27,498 nt of DNA from JACKCP01 sp050253255 (GTDB lineage Bacteria; Desulfobacterota; Desulfobacteria; Desulfobacterales; JACKCP01), in NCBI GenBank assembly GCA_050253255.1, contig JBFWJK010000025.1, positions 1 to 27,498 of the forward strand. The letters are read 5' to 3'. Of the stretch, positions 15,625-24,042 are shown one piece after another. The notes under the pieces are model-generated. The model was not told the origin of the DNA and did not search any database. It was given only the letters and a program-made list of their open reading frames with translations. Position numbers and translations under genes: made by a program. Position 1 is the stretch's first letter; each line of letters starts with the position of its first letter.

Positions 15625-16413
15625 TCAATAGCTGTGCTCTTCACCCGGGAATCTGCCTTCCCTGACATCTTCAGCATACCTGACAAAAGCTTCTACAGCA
15701 AGGTCTCCCAGATTTGCAAATTTTTTGGCAAATTTCGGAACATGGCCTCTGTTAAGACCAAGGAGATCGTGCATTACAAGAATCTGCCCGTCGCAGTCTA
15801 TGCCTGCACCAATGCCGATTGTTGGTATTTTAAGTTCGGCTGTAACTCTTTTTGCAATATGTGCGGGAATACCTTCCAGTACAACTGAAAAAGCTCCTGC
15901 TTCCTGAACAGCATGGGCATCGTTCAAGATTCTGTCCTCATCTCTTTGAACCCTGAACCCTCCCATCTGATGAACAGACTGTGGAGTAAGACCTATATGC
16001 CCCTGAACAGGAATTCCAGCCCTTGTTATTGCATCAATTTGATCTGCGATATCCTCTCCCCCCTCAAGCTTGACAGCTTCTGCAAAACCTTCCTTTAAAA
16101 GAAGGCCCGCATTTATCACCGCTTCTGAAACGTCTGCCTGATAGGAAAGAAAAGGCATGTCAGTTACAATCATACATGAAGGATTCGCCCTTGCCACTAT
16201 TCTTGAATGATAAATCATTTCATCCATTGTCACCGGAATTGTGCTTGAATGACCCTGAATCATCATCCCAAGAGAATCTCCGACAAGAATCATATCTATT
16301 TCAGCTTCGTGTGCAAGCCTTGTGAAAGTAAAGTCATAGGAAGTAACTGCTGTAATTTTTTCACCTGATTCTTTTTTCTTCATAAATGTTTTTGTTGTGA
16401 CCTTTTTTGCCAT
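15625..16413 (-). CDS. panB: 3-methyl-2-oxobutanoate hydroxymethyltransferase (ketopantoate synthesis)
   Basis: A 262-residue cytosolic enzyme of pantothenate and coenzyme A synthesis. It transfers a hydroxymethyl group from methylenetetrahydrofolate to 2-oxoisovalerate. Family motifs are DMILVGDSLGMMIQGHSSTI with the metal-binding aspartate, GHIGLTPQSVHQMGGFRVQ, and GIGAGIDCDGQILVMHDLLG. The length is nearly that of E. coli PanB. ATG 16413 has AAGGA seven bases upstream; an in-frame GTG six bases earlier would sit too close to it. panC and panD are not adjacent. The gene is divergent from hisS, and its leader carries an inverted repeat. Confidence 0.97.
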   Translation of the reverse strand: MAKKVTTKTFMKKKESGEKITAVTSYDFTFTRLAHEAEIDMILVGDSLGMMIQGHSSTIPVTMDEMIYHSRIVARANPSCMIVTDMPFLSYQADVSEAVINAGLLLKEGFAEAVKLEGGEDIADQIDAITRAGIPVQGHIGLTPQSVHQMGGFRVQRDEDRILNDAHAVQEAGAFSVVLEGIPAHIAKRVTAELKIPTIGIGAGIDCDGQILVMHDLLGLNRGHVPKFAKKFANLGDLAVEAFVRYAEDVREGRFPGEEHSY

Positions 16414-16428
16414 TTTCACATCCTTAAT

Positions 16429-16448
16429 TTAATTTGTTTGCAAATTAA
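16429..16448. repeat. Inverted repeat in the panB leader
   Basis: TTAATTTG (16429-16436) and CAAATTAA (16441-16448) form perfect 8-bp arms around TTTG, between panB and its candidate -10 (minus-strand TATAAT, 16471-16466). It could be an operator or an mRNA hairpin. Confidence 0.4.
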
Positions 16449-16552
16449 CTTCCGTCACCCGAGATATTATAAAATAAGTTTTTTTTTGCAAGCATGATTT
16501 TGAATCAGAAAACAGTATTTTTTTATTAATCCCCAATTTTATCCAAGAGATA

Positions 16553-16582
16553 TTGACTATCAAACCTCTCTGGGCTAATAAT
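16553..16582 (+). promoter_or_regulatory. Candidate promoter of hisS-aspS
   Basis: TTGACT (16553-16558) and AATAAT (16577-16582) are spaced by 18 bases and would give a leader of about 35 bases before hisS. No T-box-like leader is present in this short space. Confidence 0.5.
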
Positions 16583-16623
16583 ATTCGGTTACATAAAAAG
16601 ATATAAAATAAGGACTGATTTAA

Positions 16624-17871
16624 ATGATTCAGACAATAAGAGGGTTCCGTGATATTCTTCCCGAAGAAATTGAAGTCTGGCAGAGAATAGAACAGGAAGC
16701 AAAAAATATATTTGAAAATTTCGGTTTTAAGGAAATAAGGCTTCCTATACTGGAAAAAACCGAGGTGTTTGCAAGGGGTATAGGAGAAAACACAGACATA
16801 GTTGAAAAGGAAATGTTCACCTTTCCCGACTCAAAAGGGAAAAATCAGACCATGAGGCCTGAAGCCACAGCCTCGATTGTCAGATCCTACATTCAGCACA
16901 AAATGTATGCAAGAGAACCTGAACAGAAACTTTATACAATCGGACCCATGTTTCGCAGGGAAAGACCACAGAAGGGAAGATACAGACAGTTTTACCAGAT
17001 AAATGCGGAGGTTCTGGGGATTGATTCACCTCTGCTTGATGCACAGATACTTGTAATGCTAAACCGTCTTTTTAAAAACCTTGATGTGAAAAACCTTCTT
17101 ACAAAAATCAATTCACTGGGCTGCGCTGTTTGCAGAAAAAAATACAATGAAATTCTTTCAGCCTTTATTGAAAAGTCAGAAGGACTCTGTGAAGACTGTG
17201 AAAGAAGAAAAACAAAAAATCCTTTAAGAATTCTTGACTGCAAAGTAGAATCCTGCCGGAAACAGCTCCAGGGTGCACCGCTTTTAAAAGATTACCTGTG
17301 TGATGAGTGCAGGACCCATTTTGAACAGCTCAAACAATGCCTTGAGCTTGAAAAAATCGATTATGAAACCGATGACTACCTTGTAAGAGGCCTCGATTAT
17401 TATACGAAAACAGCATTTGAAATCCAGACAAAGGAACTTGGAGCCCAGTCGGCAGTTGCCGGAGGCGGAAGATACGACGGGCTTGTTGAAATTCTCGGCG
17501 GCCCAAAAACTCCGGGTATAGGATTTGCCATAGGGTTTGACAGGCTTGCCGAAATAGTTGCGTCAAAGCAGGAAGAATTAAAGAACGGACCTTTCGTATA
17601 CTTCCTGACATTTGGGGAAAACTCTGAAAAAAAAGGTTTTTCACTCTGCAACAGCCTTGTATCAGAGGGGATAAGAGCTGAAATGGACTTTTCCGATAAA
17701 AGCATGAAAGCAGCAATGAAAAAGGCAAACAAGTCTAACTGCAGGTTTTGTGCAATAATCGGAGAAAACGAAGTTGAAAAGGGAATCATAAGCCTTAAAA
17801 ATATGGAAGAAGGAACCCAGGAAGAAGTACAGGAAAAAGATTTTATTTCAATAATAAAAAAATATATTTAA
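16624..17871 (+). CDS. hisS: Histidyl-tRNA synthetase
   Basis: A 415-residue class II synthetase that charges tRNA-His. It begins with IRGFRDILPEEIEVW, typical of HisRS, and has motif 2 as FRRERPQKGRYRQFYQ. The histidine-specific motif is LVRGLDYYTKTAFEI, and motif 3 is PGIGFAIGFDRL. The central insertion holds cysteine pairs (CAVC, CEDC, CDEC), as in many bacterial HisRS. The C-terminal anticodon-binding domain spans about residues 315-415. ATG is preceded by AAGGA. The stop is 14 bases before the aspS start, so the two synthetases form an operon. Confidence 0.97.
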   Translation: MIQTIRGFRDILPEEIEVWQRIEQEAKNIFENFGFKEIRLPILEKTEVFARGIGENTDIVEKEMFTFPDSKGKNQTMRPEATASIVRSYIQHKMYAREPEQKLYTIGPMFRRERPQKGRYRQFYQINAEVLGIDSPLLDAQILVMLNRLFKNLDVKNLLTKINSLGCAVCRKKYNEILSAFIEKSEGLCEDCERRKTKNPLRILDCKVESCRKQLQGAPLLKDYLCDECRTHFEQLKQCLELEKIDYETDDYLVRGLDYYTKTAFEIQTKELGAQSAVAGGGRYDGLVEILGGPKTPGIGFAIGFDRLAEIVASKQEELKNGPFVYFLTFGENSEKKGFSLCNSLVSEGIRAEMDFSDKSMKAAMKKANKSNCRFCAIIGENEVEKGIISLKNMEEGTQEEVQEKDFISIIKKYI

Positions 17872-17885
17872 CAGGAGAAATTATA

Positions 17886-19682
17886 GTGGCTGATTTACTA
17901 GGAGATCTTAGAAGAACCCACCATCTGAACCAGCTTAGCGCTGCTGACAAGGGAAAGGAAGTTGTTCTCATGGGCTGGGTTCAGAGAAGAAGGGATCACG
18001 GCGGAGTTATTTTTGTTGATTTAAGGGACAGAGAAGGAATTACCCAGGTTGTCTTCAATCCCGAAACAGATGCAAAAATGCATGAAAAGGCCCATAACAT
18101 AAGAAGTGAATATGTCATAGCAGTAAAAGGTACAGTTGATGAAAGACCTGACGGAATGATAAACAAAAATCTTCCAACAGGAGAAATTGAAGTCAACGTT
18201 TTCGAGCTCAGAATTCTAAACGAAGCAGAAACACCCCCTTTTCTCATTGAAGACAGGGTTGAGGCATCAGAAAGCATAAGACTAAAAAACAGACATATAG
18301 ATCTTCGAAGACCAGCCATTCAGAAAAATATAATAAAAAGACACAAAGCAGGCTTTGCTGCAAGAAAATACCTGAACGACAACGGATTTCTCGATATTGA
18401 AACCCCTTTTCTTACAAAATCGACTCCTGAAGGAGCAAGAGACTATCTTGTACCGAGCAGAATCAACCAGGGAAGTTTTTATGCCCTTCCACAGTCACCG
18501 CAGCTTTTCAAGCAGCTTCTGATGATTTCCGGGTTTGACAGATACTATCAGATTGTAAAATGCTTCAGGGACGAAGATTTAAGAGCAGACAGACAGCCTG
18601 AATTCACCCAGATAGACCTTGAAATGAGCTTTGTGGGTGAGGAAGACGTGATGGCAATGGCAGAAGGCCTTGTAAAAACTGTATTCAAAGAAGTTCTTGA
18701 TATGGACATCCAGACACCATTCAGAAGGATGGACTATGATGAGGCAATGGACAGATACGGACTTGACAAACCTGACCTCAGATTTGAACTAGAGCTTGTG
18801 AATCTTTCCGGAATTCTTGCAGGCACCGGTTTCAAGGTATTTGCCGACACTCTTAAAAAAGGGGGCCTTGTCAAAGCTTTAAATGCAAAGGGATGTGCTT
18901 CCTTTTCAAGAAAGGATATAGATGACCTTACTTCTTTTGCAGCTATCTACGGAGCAAAGGGCCTTGCCTGGATCAAGGTTAAGGAAGACGGAGAATGGCA
19001 GTCACCGATCACCAAATTCTTTTCTGATGAGGAAAAGGACGAAATGAAAAAAGCTCTTTTAATGGAGCCGGGAGACATTGTATTTTTTGTTGCAGATTCT
19101 CCTTCTGTTACAAACGACACCCTCGGTAACCTGAGAAATCACCTGGGAGCAAAACTCGGCCTTGTGGACAACAGCAGATATGAATTCCTCTGGGTAACAA
19201 GATTTCCAATGTTTGAATGGGATGAAGACGAAAAAAGATACCAGGCTCTTCACCATCCTTTCACTGCTCCTCTTGAGTCGGATTATGAAAAAATTGAAAA
19301 AAACCCTCTTGAAGTGAAATCAAGAGCTTATGATATGGTGCTCAACGGTTCGGAAATCGGAGGAGGAAGTGTCCGTATTCATCAGCCTGAAGTTCAGGAA
19401 AAAATCTTTTCAATCCTTGGAATGGAAAGGGAAGATTATGAAGAAAAATTCGGATTCCTTGTCGACGCCCTTAAGTCAGGAGCACCCCCGCACGGAGGAC
19501 TTGCATTCGGATTTGACCGTCTAGTAATGATTTTGTGCAGACAGGATTCCATAAGAGACGTAATGGCATTCCCTAAAACCCAGAAGGGGACCTGCCTTCT
19601 TACCAATGCACCTTCAACTGCTTCCTTTGCACAGCTTCAGGAACTTGGAATAAAAACAGTTACAAAAGAAAAAGAAGAGTAA
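17886..19682 (+). CDS. aspS: Aspartyl-tRNA synthetase, nondiscriminating type by sequence
   Basis: A 598-residue class II synthetase of the long bacterial type. An N-terminal OB-fold anticodon domain (MGWVQRRRDHGGVIFVDLRD) is followed by the catalytic core with motif 2 QIVKCFRDEDLRADRQPEFT, the bacterial GAD insertion domain, and motif 3 GLAFGFDRLVM. The residue after RRRD is H38; discriminating enzymes such as that of E. coli have leucine here, while histidine marks enzymes that also aspartylate tRNA-Asn. GTG is the start, with AGGAG upstream. Second gene of the hisS operon. A stem-loop follows. tRNA-Asn lies about 1.2 kb downstream. Confidence 0.97.
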   Translation: MADLLGDLRRTHHLNQLSAADKGKEVVLMGWVQRRRDHGGVIFVDLRDREGITQVVFNPETDAKMHEKAHNIRSEYVIAVKGTVDERPDGMINKNLPTGEIEVNVFELRILNEAETPPFLIEDRVEASESIRLKNRHIDLRRPAIQKNIIKRHKAGFAARKYLNDNGFLDIETPFLTKSTPEGARDYLVPSRINQGSFYALPQSPQLFKQLLMISGFDRYYQIVKCFRDEDLRADRQPEFTQIDLEMSFVGEEDVMAMAEGLVKTVFKEVLDMDIQTPFRRMDYDEAMDRYGLDKPDLRFELELVNLSGILAGTGFKVFADTLKKGGLVKALNAKGCASFSRKDIDDLTSFAAIYGAKGLAWIKVKEDGEWQSPITKFFSDEEKDEMKKALLMEPGDIVFFVADSPSVTNDTLGNLRNHLGAKLGLVDNSRYEFLWVTRFPMFEWDEDEKRYQALHHPFTAPLESDYEKIEKNPLEVKSRAYDMVLNGSEIGGGSVRIHQPEVQEKIFSILGMEREDYEEKFGFLVDALKSGAPPHGGLAFGFDRLVMILCRQDSIRDVMAFPKTQKGTCLLTNAPSTASFAQLQELGIKTVTKEKEE

Positions 19683-19710
19683 TAAAACACTACTTATTTT
19701 ATACAAATCA

Positions 19711-19747
19711 TTAATTTCGGAGATAAAAAGCTTGTCTCCGAAATTAA
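19711..19747. terminator. Strong stem-loop after aspS without a T tract
   Basis: TTAATTTCGGAGA (19711-19723) and TCTCCGAAATTAA (19735-19747) form a perfect 13-bp inverted repeat with an 11-base loop. No T run follows, so it may be an mRNA-stabilising 3' structure, an inefficient terminator or a protein-binding dyad. Confidence 0.5.
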
Positions 19748-19833
19748 ATGATGATTCAACTTAAAAAAGATTTGCTCATTAACTGATCGGCAGAAAGCTG
19801 TTTTTTCGATATTAAATTACAGGGAGGCTTGTT

Positions 19834-20793
19834 GTGTCTTATCTTTTCCTTGTGGCAGGATTCATTCTTCTGGTAAAAAGCGCAGATTATCTTGTAAACG
19901 GTGCTTCGGCAATTGCAAAAAAATTCAGAATCTCGGATATGGTAATAGGCCTTACTGTTGTTGCCTTCGGTTCTTCACTTCCCGAACTCTTTGTAAACGT
20001 TGTAGCAAGCACCGAAGGAAGTACAGGAGTTGCAACAGGAAACATTCTCGGAAGCAACATAGCAAACATTCTTTTAATAATCGGAACCTGCGGCCTCATA
20101 AAACCGCTTAAAGTACCAAGGGGCACTGTCAAGGCAGATATCCCCATGGGACTGCTTGCTGTCATTGTTCTTGCAGCTTCTGTAAACGATCAGTTTCTGG
20201 ACCACTACAACTATTCCCTGCTGAGCAGAAGTGACGGACTGGTTTTCCTTGGCTTTTTCCTGATTTTCTTTCATTACTCATTTTCGCTTTCCAAAAGAGA
20301 CCCGCTTGAAGAGATTCCTGAAAATTTAAAGGAGATGCACTGGGCCCTTTCAGCAGGACTCATTCTCATCGGAATCATAGGACTTGCAGGAGGCGCCGAG
20401 CTTATAGTGAGAGGAGCTGTTGATATTGCCCAGTCATTTGGCGTTTCAGATGAAATAATCGGCCTTACAATAGTTGCCATAGGCACCTCGCTTCCTGAGC
20501 TTGCAGCCTCGGTTGTGGCAGCTTATAAAGGTCAGTCTGAAATGGCTGTGGGAAACGTTGCCGGTTCAAACATATTCAATATCTTTTTTGTTCTTGGAAT
20601 AAGTGCAACCATCAAACCTCTGCCTTTTTCCCAGAACAACAATCTTGACATTCTCATGGTTATTTTTGCAAACATTCTTCTGCTTCTGTTCATGACTACC
20701 GGAAGGAAAAGATTTGTTGACAGATGGGAAGGAGCTCTCATGCTATTTATCTACTTCGCCTATCTGGTATTCAGGACATTAATAAAAATTTAA
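19834..20793 (+). CDS. Calcium/sodium antiporter of the CaCA family (YrbG-like)
   Basis: A 319-residue inner-membrane cation exchanger with about ten helices. The two internally repeated alpha motifs are intact: VVAFGSSLPELFVN with GNILGSNIANI in the first half, and IVAIGTSLPELAAS with GNVAGSNIFNIFFVLG in the second. The glutamates of the PEL motifs are the expected ion-coordinating residues. Length matches YrbG-like bacterial members. The start is GTG with GGGAGG six bases upstream. It probably exchanges calcium for sodium or protons, but direction and ion are not shown by sequence. It seems to be a single-gene unit between aspS and tRNA-Asn. Confidence 0.94.
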   Translation: MSYLFLVAGFILLVKSADYLVNGASAIAKKFRISDMVIGLTVVAFGSSLPELFVNVVASTEGSTGVATGNILGSNIANILLIIGTCGLIKPLKVPRGTVKADIPMGLLAVIVLAASVNDQFLDHYNYSLLSRSDGLVFLGFFLIFFHYSFSLSKRDPLEEIPENLKEMHWALSAGLILIGIIGLAGGAELIVRGAVDIAQSFGVSDEIIGLTIVAIGTSLPELAASVVAAYKGQSEMAVGNVAGSNIFNIFFVLGISATIKPLPFSQNNNLDILMVIFANILLLLFMTTGRKRFVDRWEGALMLFIYFAYLVFRTLIKI

Positions 20794-20811
20794 TATTTTT
20801 TATTTTTTTTC

Positions 20812-20840
20812 TTGACCGTCAAGGCAAACAAATGTATATG
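20812..20840 (+). promoter_or_regulatory. Promoter of tRNA-Asn
   Basis: TTGACC (20812-20817) and TATATG (20835-20840) are spaced by 17 bases, placing initiation about 25 bases before the mature tRNA. CTTGAC and GTCAAG form a small dyad across the -35 (20811-20823). Confidence 0.65.
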
Positions 20841-20871
20841 TCTTTTCGTTGCTGAGCAAAAGCAAACTTAA

Positions 20872-20947
20872 TCCCCAGTAGCTCAGTTGGCAGAGCAGAT
20901 GGCTGTTAACCATCGGGTCCGCGGTTCAAGTCCGTGCTGGGGAGCCA
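20872..20947 (+). tRNA. tRNA-Asn (anticodon GTT)
   Basis: A complete cloverleaf can be drawn. Acceptor TCCCCAG pairs with CTGGGGA, the D arm contains AGCTCAGTTGGCAGAGC, and the anticodon arm ATGGCTGTTAACCAT presents GTT. The T arm contains GGTTCAAGTCC. Discriminator G is followed by an encoded CCA. It stands alone with its own promoter and terminator. Confidence 0.97.
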
Positions 20948-20953
20948 GACATC

Positions 20954-20985
20954 AAGCCCCTTATTCAAGGGGCTTTTTTTATTTT
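20954..20985 (+). terminator. Rho-independent terminator of tRNA-Asn
   Basis: AAGCCCCTT (20954-20962) pairs with AAGGGGCTT (20967-20975) across a four-base loop, followed immediately by a T tract. Confidence 0.92.
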
Positions 20986-21156
20986 ACCCTACCGGTCATA
21001 TTAAATAATAACTCCCGCAGAAAAATATAATGACTGGGTCAGAAACCTGTTTAAAAATATTTTCCTGCAAATCCTCCTAAATTTATTGACCTCAAAAAAG
21101 CATATTTCTATAATCGTTTTCTCAAAACCTTAACAATCAATTGTCAGGAGAATAAA

Positions 21157-23142
21157 TTGGGTATTGCCGCAGATATTATCATTTTAATAGTAACAGCCTT
21201 TTTTTGCGGAATGGCAATGCAGAGAATCGGCCAGCCGCTTATTCTCGGATATATAATTGCCGGAATCTTACTTGGGCCAAACACAGGTTTTATAACAATC
21301 TCCAATACCCATGAAATTGAACTTCTTGCAGAAATAGGAATAGCCCTTCTTCTGTTTGCGCTGGGTCTTGAATTTTCTTTAAAATATTTAAATCCGGTAA
21401 AAATGATTTCCCAGATATGAACGCCGATCCAGAAAATAATTACTATCCTTATCGGAACAGGAATAGCTCTCCTCATGGACTATGACCTGAAACAGGCACT
21501 CTGGCTCGGATCAATTATTTCGCTTTCAAGTACAATGGTTCTTTTAAAAACCCTCATGAATCAGGGCTGGCTTGGAACACTTTCAAGCAAGGTAATGATC
21601 GGGATGCTCATAATCCAGGACCTTGCCGTTGTACCTATGATGATAATCCTTCCTCAGCTCAACAATCCGGAAATAGGTGTTTCCGAACTTGGTTTTGCCG
21701 CAATAAAAGCCGCAGGTTTTATTGCGGGAATGATAATTCTGGGGACAAGGCTTCTTCCTGGACTCATGGCTCATATTGCAAAACTCGGATCAAGGGAACT
21801 CTTTCTTCTTGCCATAACAGCAATAGGTCTTGGAATAGGTTATGCCACACATATGGCCGGGCTTTCATTTGCCTTTGGAGCTTTTGTTGCCGGAATGGTT
21901 TTAAGTGAATCAGACTACGGACATCAGGCATTGAGCGACATAATCCCTCTCCGGGATCTTTTCGGGCTTCTTTTTTTCAGTTCAGTCGGAATGCTTTTTG
22001 ACCCAATGTATCTTATAAACCACGCTGACAAAGTTTTTATCCTGGTTCTCGCTGCAGGGATTGGAAAAGGTCTCATATTTTCATTTCTTGCAAAAACATT
22101 TAAATACACTAATGTAATACCACTTGCAGTTGGACTCGGTCTTTTCCAGATAGGTGAATTTTCATTTGTCCTTGCAAGGGTTGGACTTTCCACAAATTCA
22201 ATCACAACAGAACTTTATTCTCTTGTTCTTACAGCCGCAATAATTACAATGGCTCTCACCCCTATAATTTCAGGCCAGACAGCAAGATTATACGCACTTA
22301 AAAAGAAATTTTCTCCATCAAGAGATCTTGAAATATCAAATATCCCTGAAACAGGCCTTCAAAATCACATTATCATTGCAGGAGGAGGAAGAGTCGGTTC
22401 ACAGATAGCAAAAATGCTCAAGCGTCTTGACATGAAATTCATTCTCATAGAAATTGAGCACAGGCGCTTTGAACAGGCCAAAACAAAAGGAATGTCGGTA
22501 ATTTACGGTGATGCAACCCATGAAACTGTGCTTGAAGCCGCCGGTATAAAAGAAGCATCCCTGTTAATTCTCACAGTACCTTCTGCAACAAATGCAAGAT
22601 CTGTAATTGAATCGTCAAAAAAAATGAACTCAGATATTGAAATAATTGCAAGGACCTCATCAAGAGAATATTTTGAAATGTTCAAAGAGCTTGGGGTTTC
22701 AGAGGTCATTTTCCCTGAATTTGAAGCAAGTCTTGAAATGACCAGACAGTCCTTAATTCACTTCAACGTGCCTGCGCCTGAAATTCAGAGATGCACAAAT
22801 ACTGTGAGAAGCGAACTTTATGCAGACTGGTTTACAAAAAAAAGCGACTATACCAAACTCTATCATCTGAAAAACGCAGAAGATCAGTTTGATATCCAGT
22901 GGTTCAGGCTCCATGAGGCAAGTCCGATTTCAGAAAAAACCCTTGGGCAGAGCGAGGTAAGAAAAAAAACCGGTGCATCTGTTGTGGGAATTGTAAGAAA
23001 AGGGAGCCTTGTATCAAATCCAGAGACAGATTTTATACTTATGCCCGATGATTTGATTGCTGTTATCGGGGACGAAAATCAGAGAAAAAGTTTTTGCGAA
23101 ATGACACAAGACAGCAATTGCTCAAAAGTAAAAAAAAGATAA
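21157..23142 (+). pseudogene. Kef-type cation/proton antiporter with TrkA domains, interrupted by in-frame TGA
   Basis: A monovalent cation:proton antiporter-2 family protein, 661 codons including one in-frame TGA at 21418-21420. The N-terminal part (TTG 21157, AGGAG six bases upstream) carries MQRIGQPLILGYIIAGILLGPNTG and IALLLFALGLEFSLK. After the TGA the same frame continues TPIQKIITILIGTG, then SLSSTMVLLKTLMNQG and the rest of the exchanger. A TrkA-N nucleotide-binding domain follows (HIIIAGGGRVGSQIAKML, GDATHETVLEAAGI), then a TrkA-C domain near the end. Related antiporters usually have glycine at the TGA position, so GGA to TGA is a simple explanation. If unread, only a fragment from an internal start such as 21475 could be made, lacking the first helices. 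Confidence 0.85.
21418..21420 (+). other. In-frame TGA codon inside the Kef-type antiporter gene
   Basis: The TGA is in the same frame as the conserved sequence on both sides, with no shift. It is either a nonsense mutation, a sequencing error or, less likely, a selenocysteine codon. The downstream bases offer only a weak CCGAT/ATCGG pairing with a large loop, unlike a compact bacterial SECIS. Confidence 0.85.
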
Positions 23143-23169
23143 AGCTTCTGTTCAAATAAAGGTTTAATC

Positions 23170-23203
23170 TTGTAAAGAAAAATTATATGGTATAATTTTA
23201 CAA
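23170..23203. repeat. AT-rich hairpin downstream of the antiporter gene
   Basis: AAATTATA (23180-23187) and TATAATTT (23191-23198) form a perfect 8-bp stem with a three-base loop. Outer TTGTAAA and TTTACAA can extend it with a bulge. It may end the antiporter transcript or sit in the cheW control region; there is no clear T tract. Confidence 0.35.
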
Positions 23204-23389
23204 AATAACACCTGATTAAAAATCGGCTTTTTTTACGAAATCAGTAATAATTTTCAGCATCTAAAAAAATAATAATACTCCTAAATTAAAATCATTTTTT
23301 GTTCTTTCACGGAATAATTTTATATAAAATTTTACTTGATTTACACAAATTTCTTTAGACAAAGAGAATCTATTTAAACAGGAGGCCGC

Positions 23390-23902
23390 ATGGACAACAG
23401 CCCAAGAGACCACAGGATTTCAGATTCAAAGGATAAAAGCATTGACAGCAAATTTCTTACTTTTTCACTTGCTGACGAAGAATACGGGATCGGAATTTTA
23501 AAGATAAAAGAAATAATAGGCCTCATGCCCATAACATCAGTTCCCCAGACTCCAGAATTTGTAAAGGGGGTAATAAATCTGAGAGGGAAAGTTATTCCGG
23601 TTCTTGATTTAAGGCTGAGATTCTCGCTTCCTCCTCTGGAATACACAGAAAGAACCTGCATAATTGTTGTTGAAGTTGAAGCAAAGTCCGGAATAATCAC
23701 AATGGGAATTGTTGTTGATTCTGTTTCGGAAGTTCTTCCGGTAAAACCGGACGATATCGAGCCTGCACCCTCCTTTGGAACAAAAGTCGATACAACTTAT
23801 ATTCAGGGTATTGCAAAAACAGGCGGCGGAGTAAAAATCCTTCTTGACATAGACAAAATACTCACAACAGAAGAGCTTGAAATGATTCAGGAAAAAGCAT
23901 GA
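23390..23902 (+). CDS. cheW: CheW chemotaxis coupling protein
   Basis: A 170-residue CheW-domain protein that bridges chemoreceptors and the CheA kinase. Family features are KFLTFSLADEEYGIGILKIK with the following EIIGLMPITSVPQTPEFVKG, VINLRGKVIPVLDLRLRF, the MGIVVDSVSEVL strand and GGGVKILLDIDKIL. AGGAGG stands four bases before ATG. It is not adjacent to other che genes. A leader region of about 250 bases precedes it. The chemoreceptor at 3807 would be among its possible partners. Confidence 0.95.
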   Translation: MDNSPRDHRISDSKDKSIDSKFLTFSLADEEYGIGILKIKEIIGLMPITSVPQTPEFVKGVINLRGKVIPVLDLRLRFSLPPLEYTERTCIIVVEVEAKSGIITMGIVVDSVSEVLPVKPDDIEPAPSFGTKVDTTYIQGIAKTGGGVKILLDIDKILTTEELEMIQEKA

Positions 23903-23947
23903 CAAAGACAATGCCGCCTTATTTGACAATTTAAGTTATTGAATATA

Positions 23948-24010
23948 GTCTGACCTGAAGAAAGTATTTTATATTCCAGAACTTTGAGATACTCTCAATT
24001 CAGGTCTGAC
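23948..24010. promoter_or_regulatory. Nested inverted repeats upstream of the hydantoinase-family gene
   Basis: GTCTGACCTGAA (23948-23959) and TTCAGGTCTGAC (23999-24010) are complementary at 11 of 12 positions. Inside lies a perfect TTGAGA/TCTCAA hairpin with loop TAC (23984-23998). It ends 32 bases before the ATG. It may be a leader structure or a pair of operator half-sites. Confidence 0.4.
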
Positions 24011-24042
24011 AGAAATCAAAAATTTAAATCTGCGGGGTTAAA

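Noticed and set aside
16414..16419. GTG start two codons before panB ATG
   Set aside because: The ribosome-binding site is only one base away from this GTG but seven from the ATG.
21418..21462. Selenocysteine insertion at the antiporter TGA
   Set aside because: Only a 5-bp pairing with a loop of over 20 bases is visible after the TGA, and the position is normally glycine. Kept only as a remote alternative.
23203..23389. Riboswitch or small RNA upstream of cheW
   Set aside because: AT-rich sequence with no recognisable conserved structure; only a weak TTGTTC/TATATA promoter-like pair is seen.
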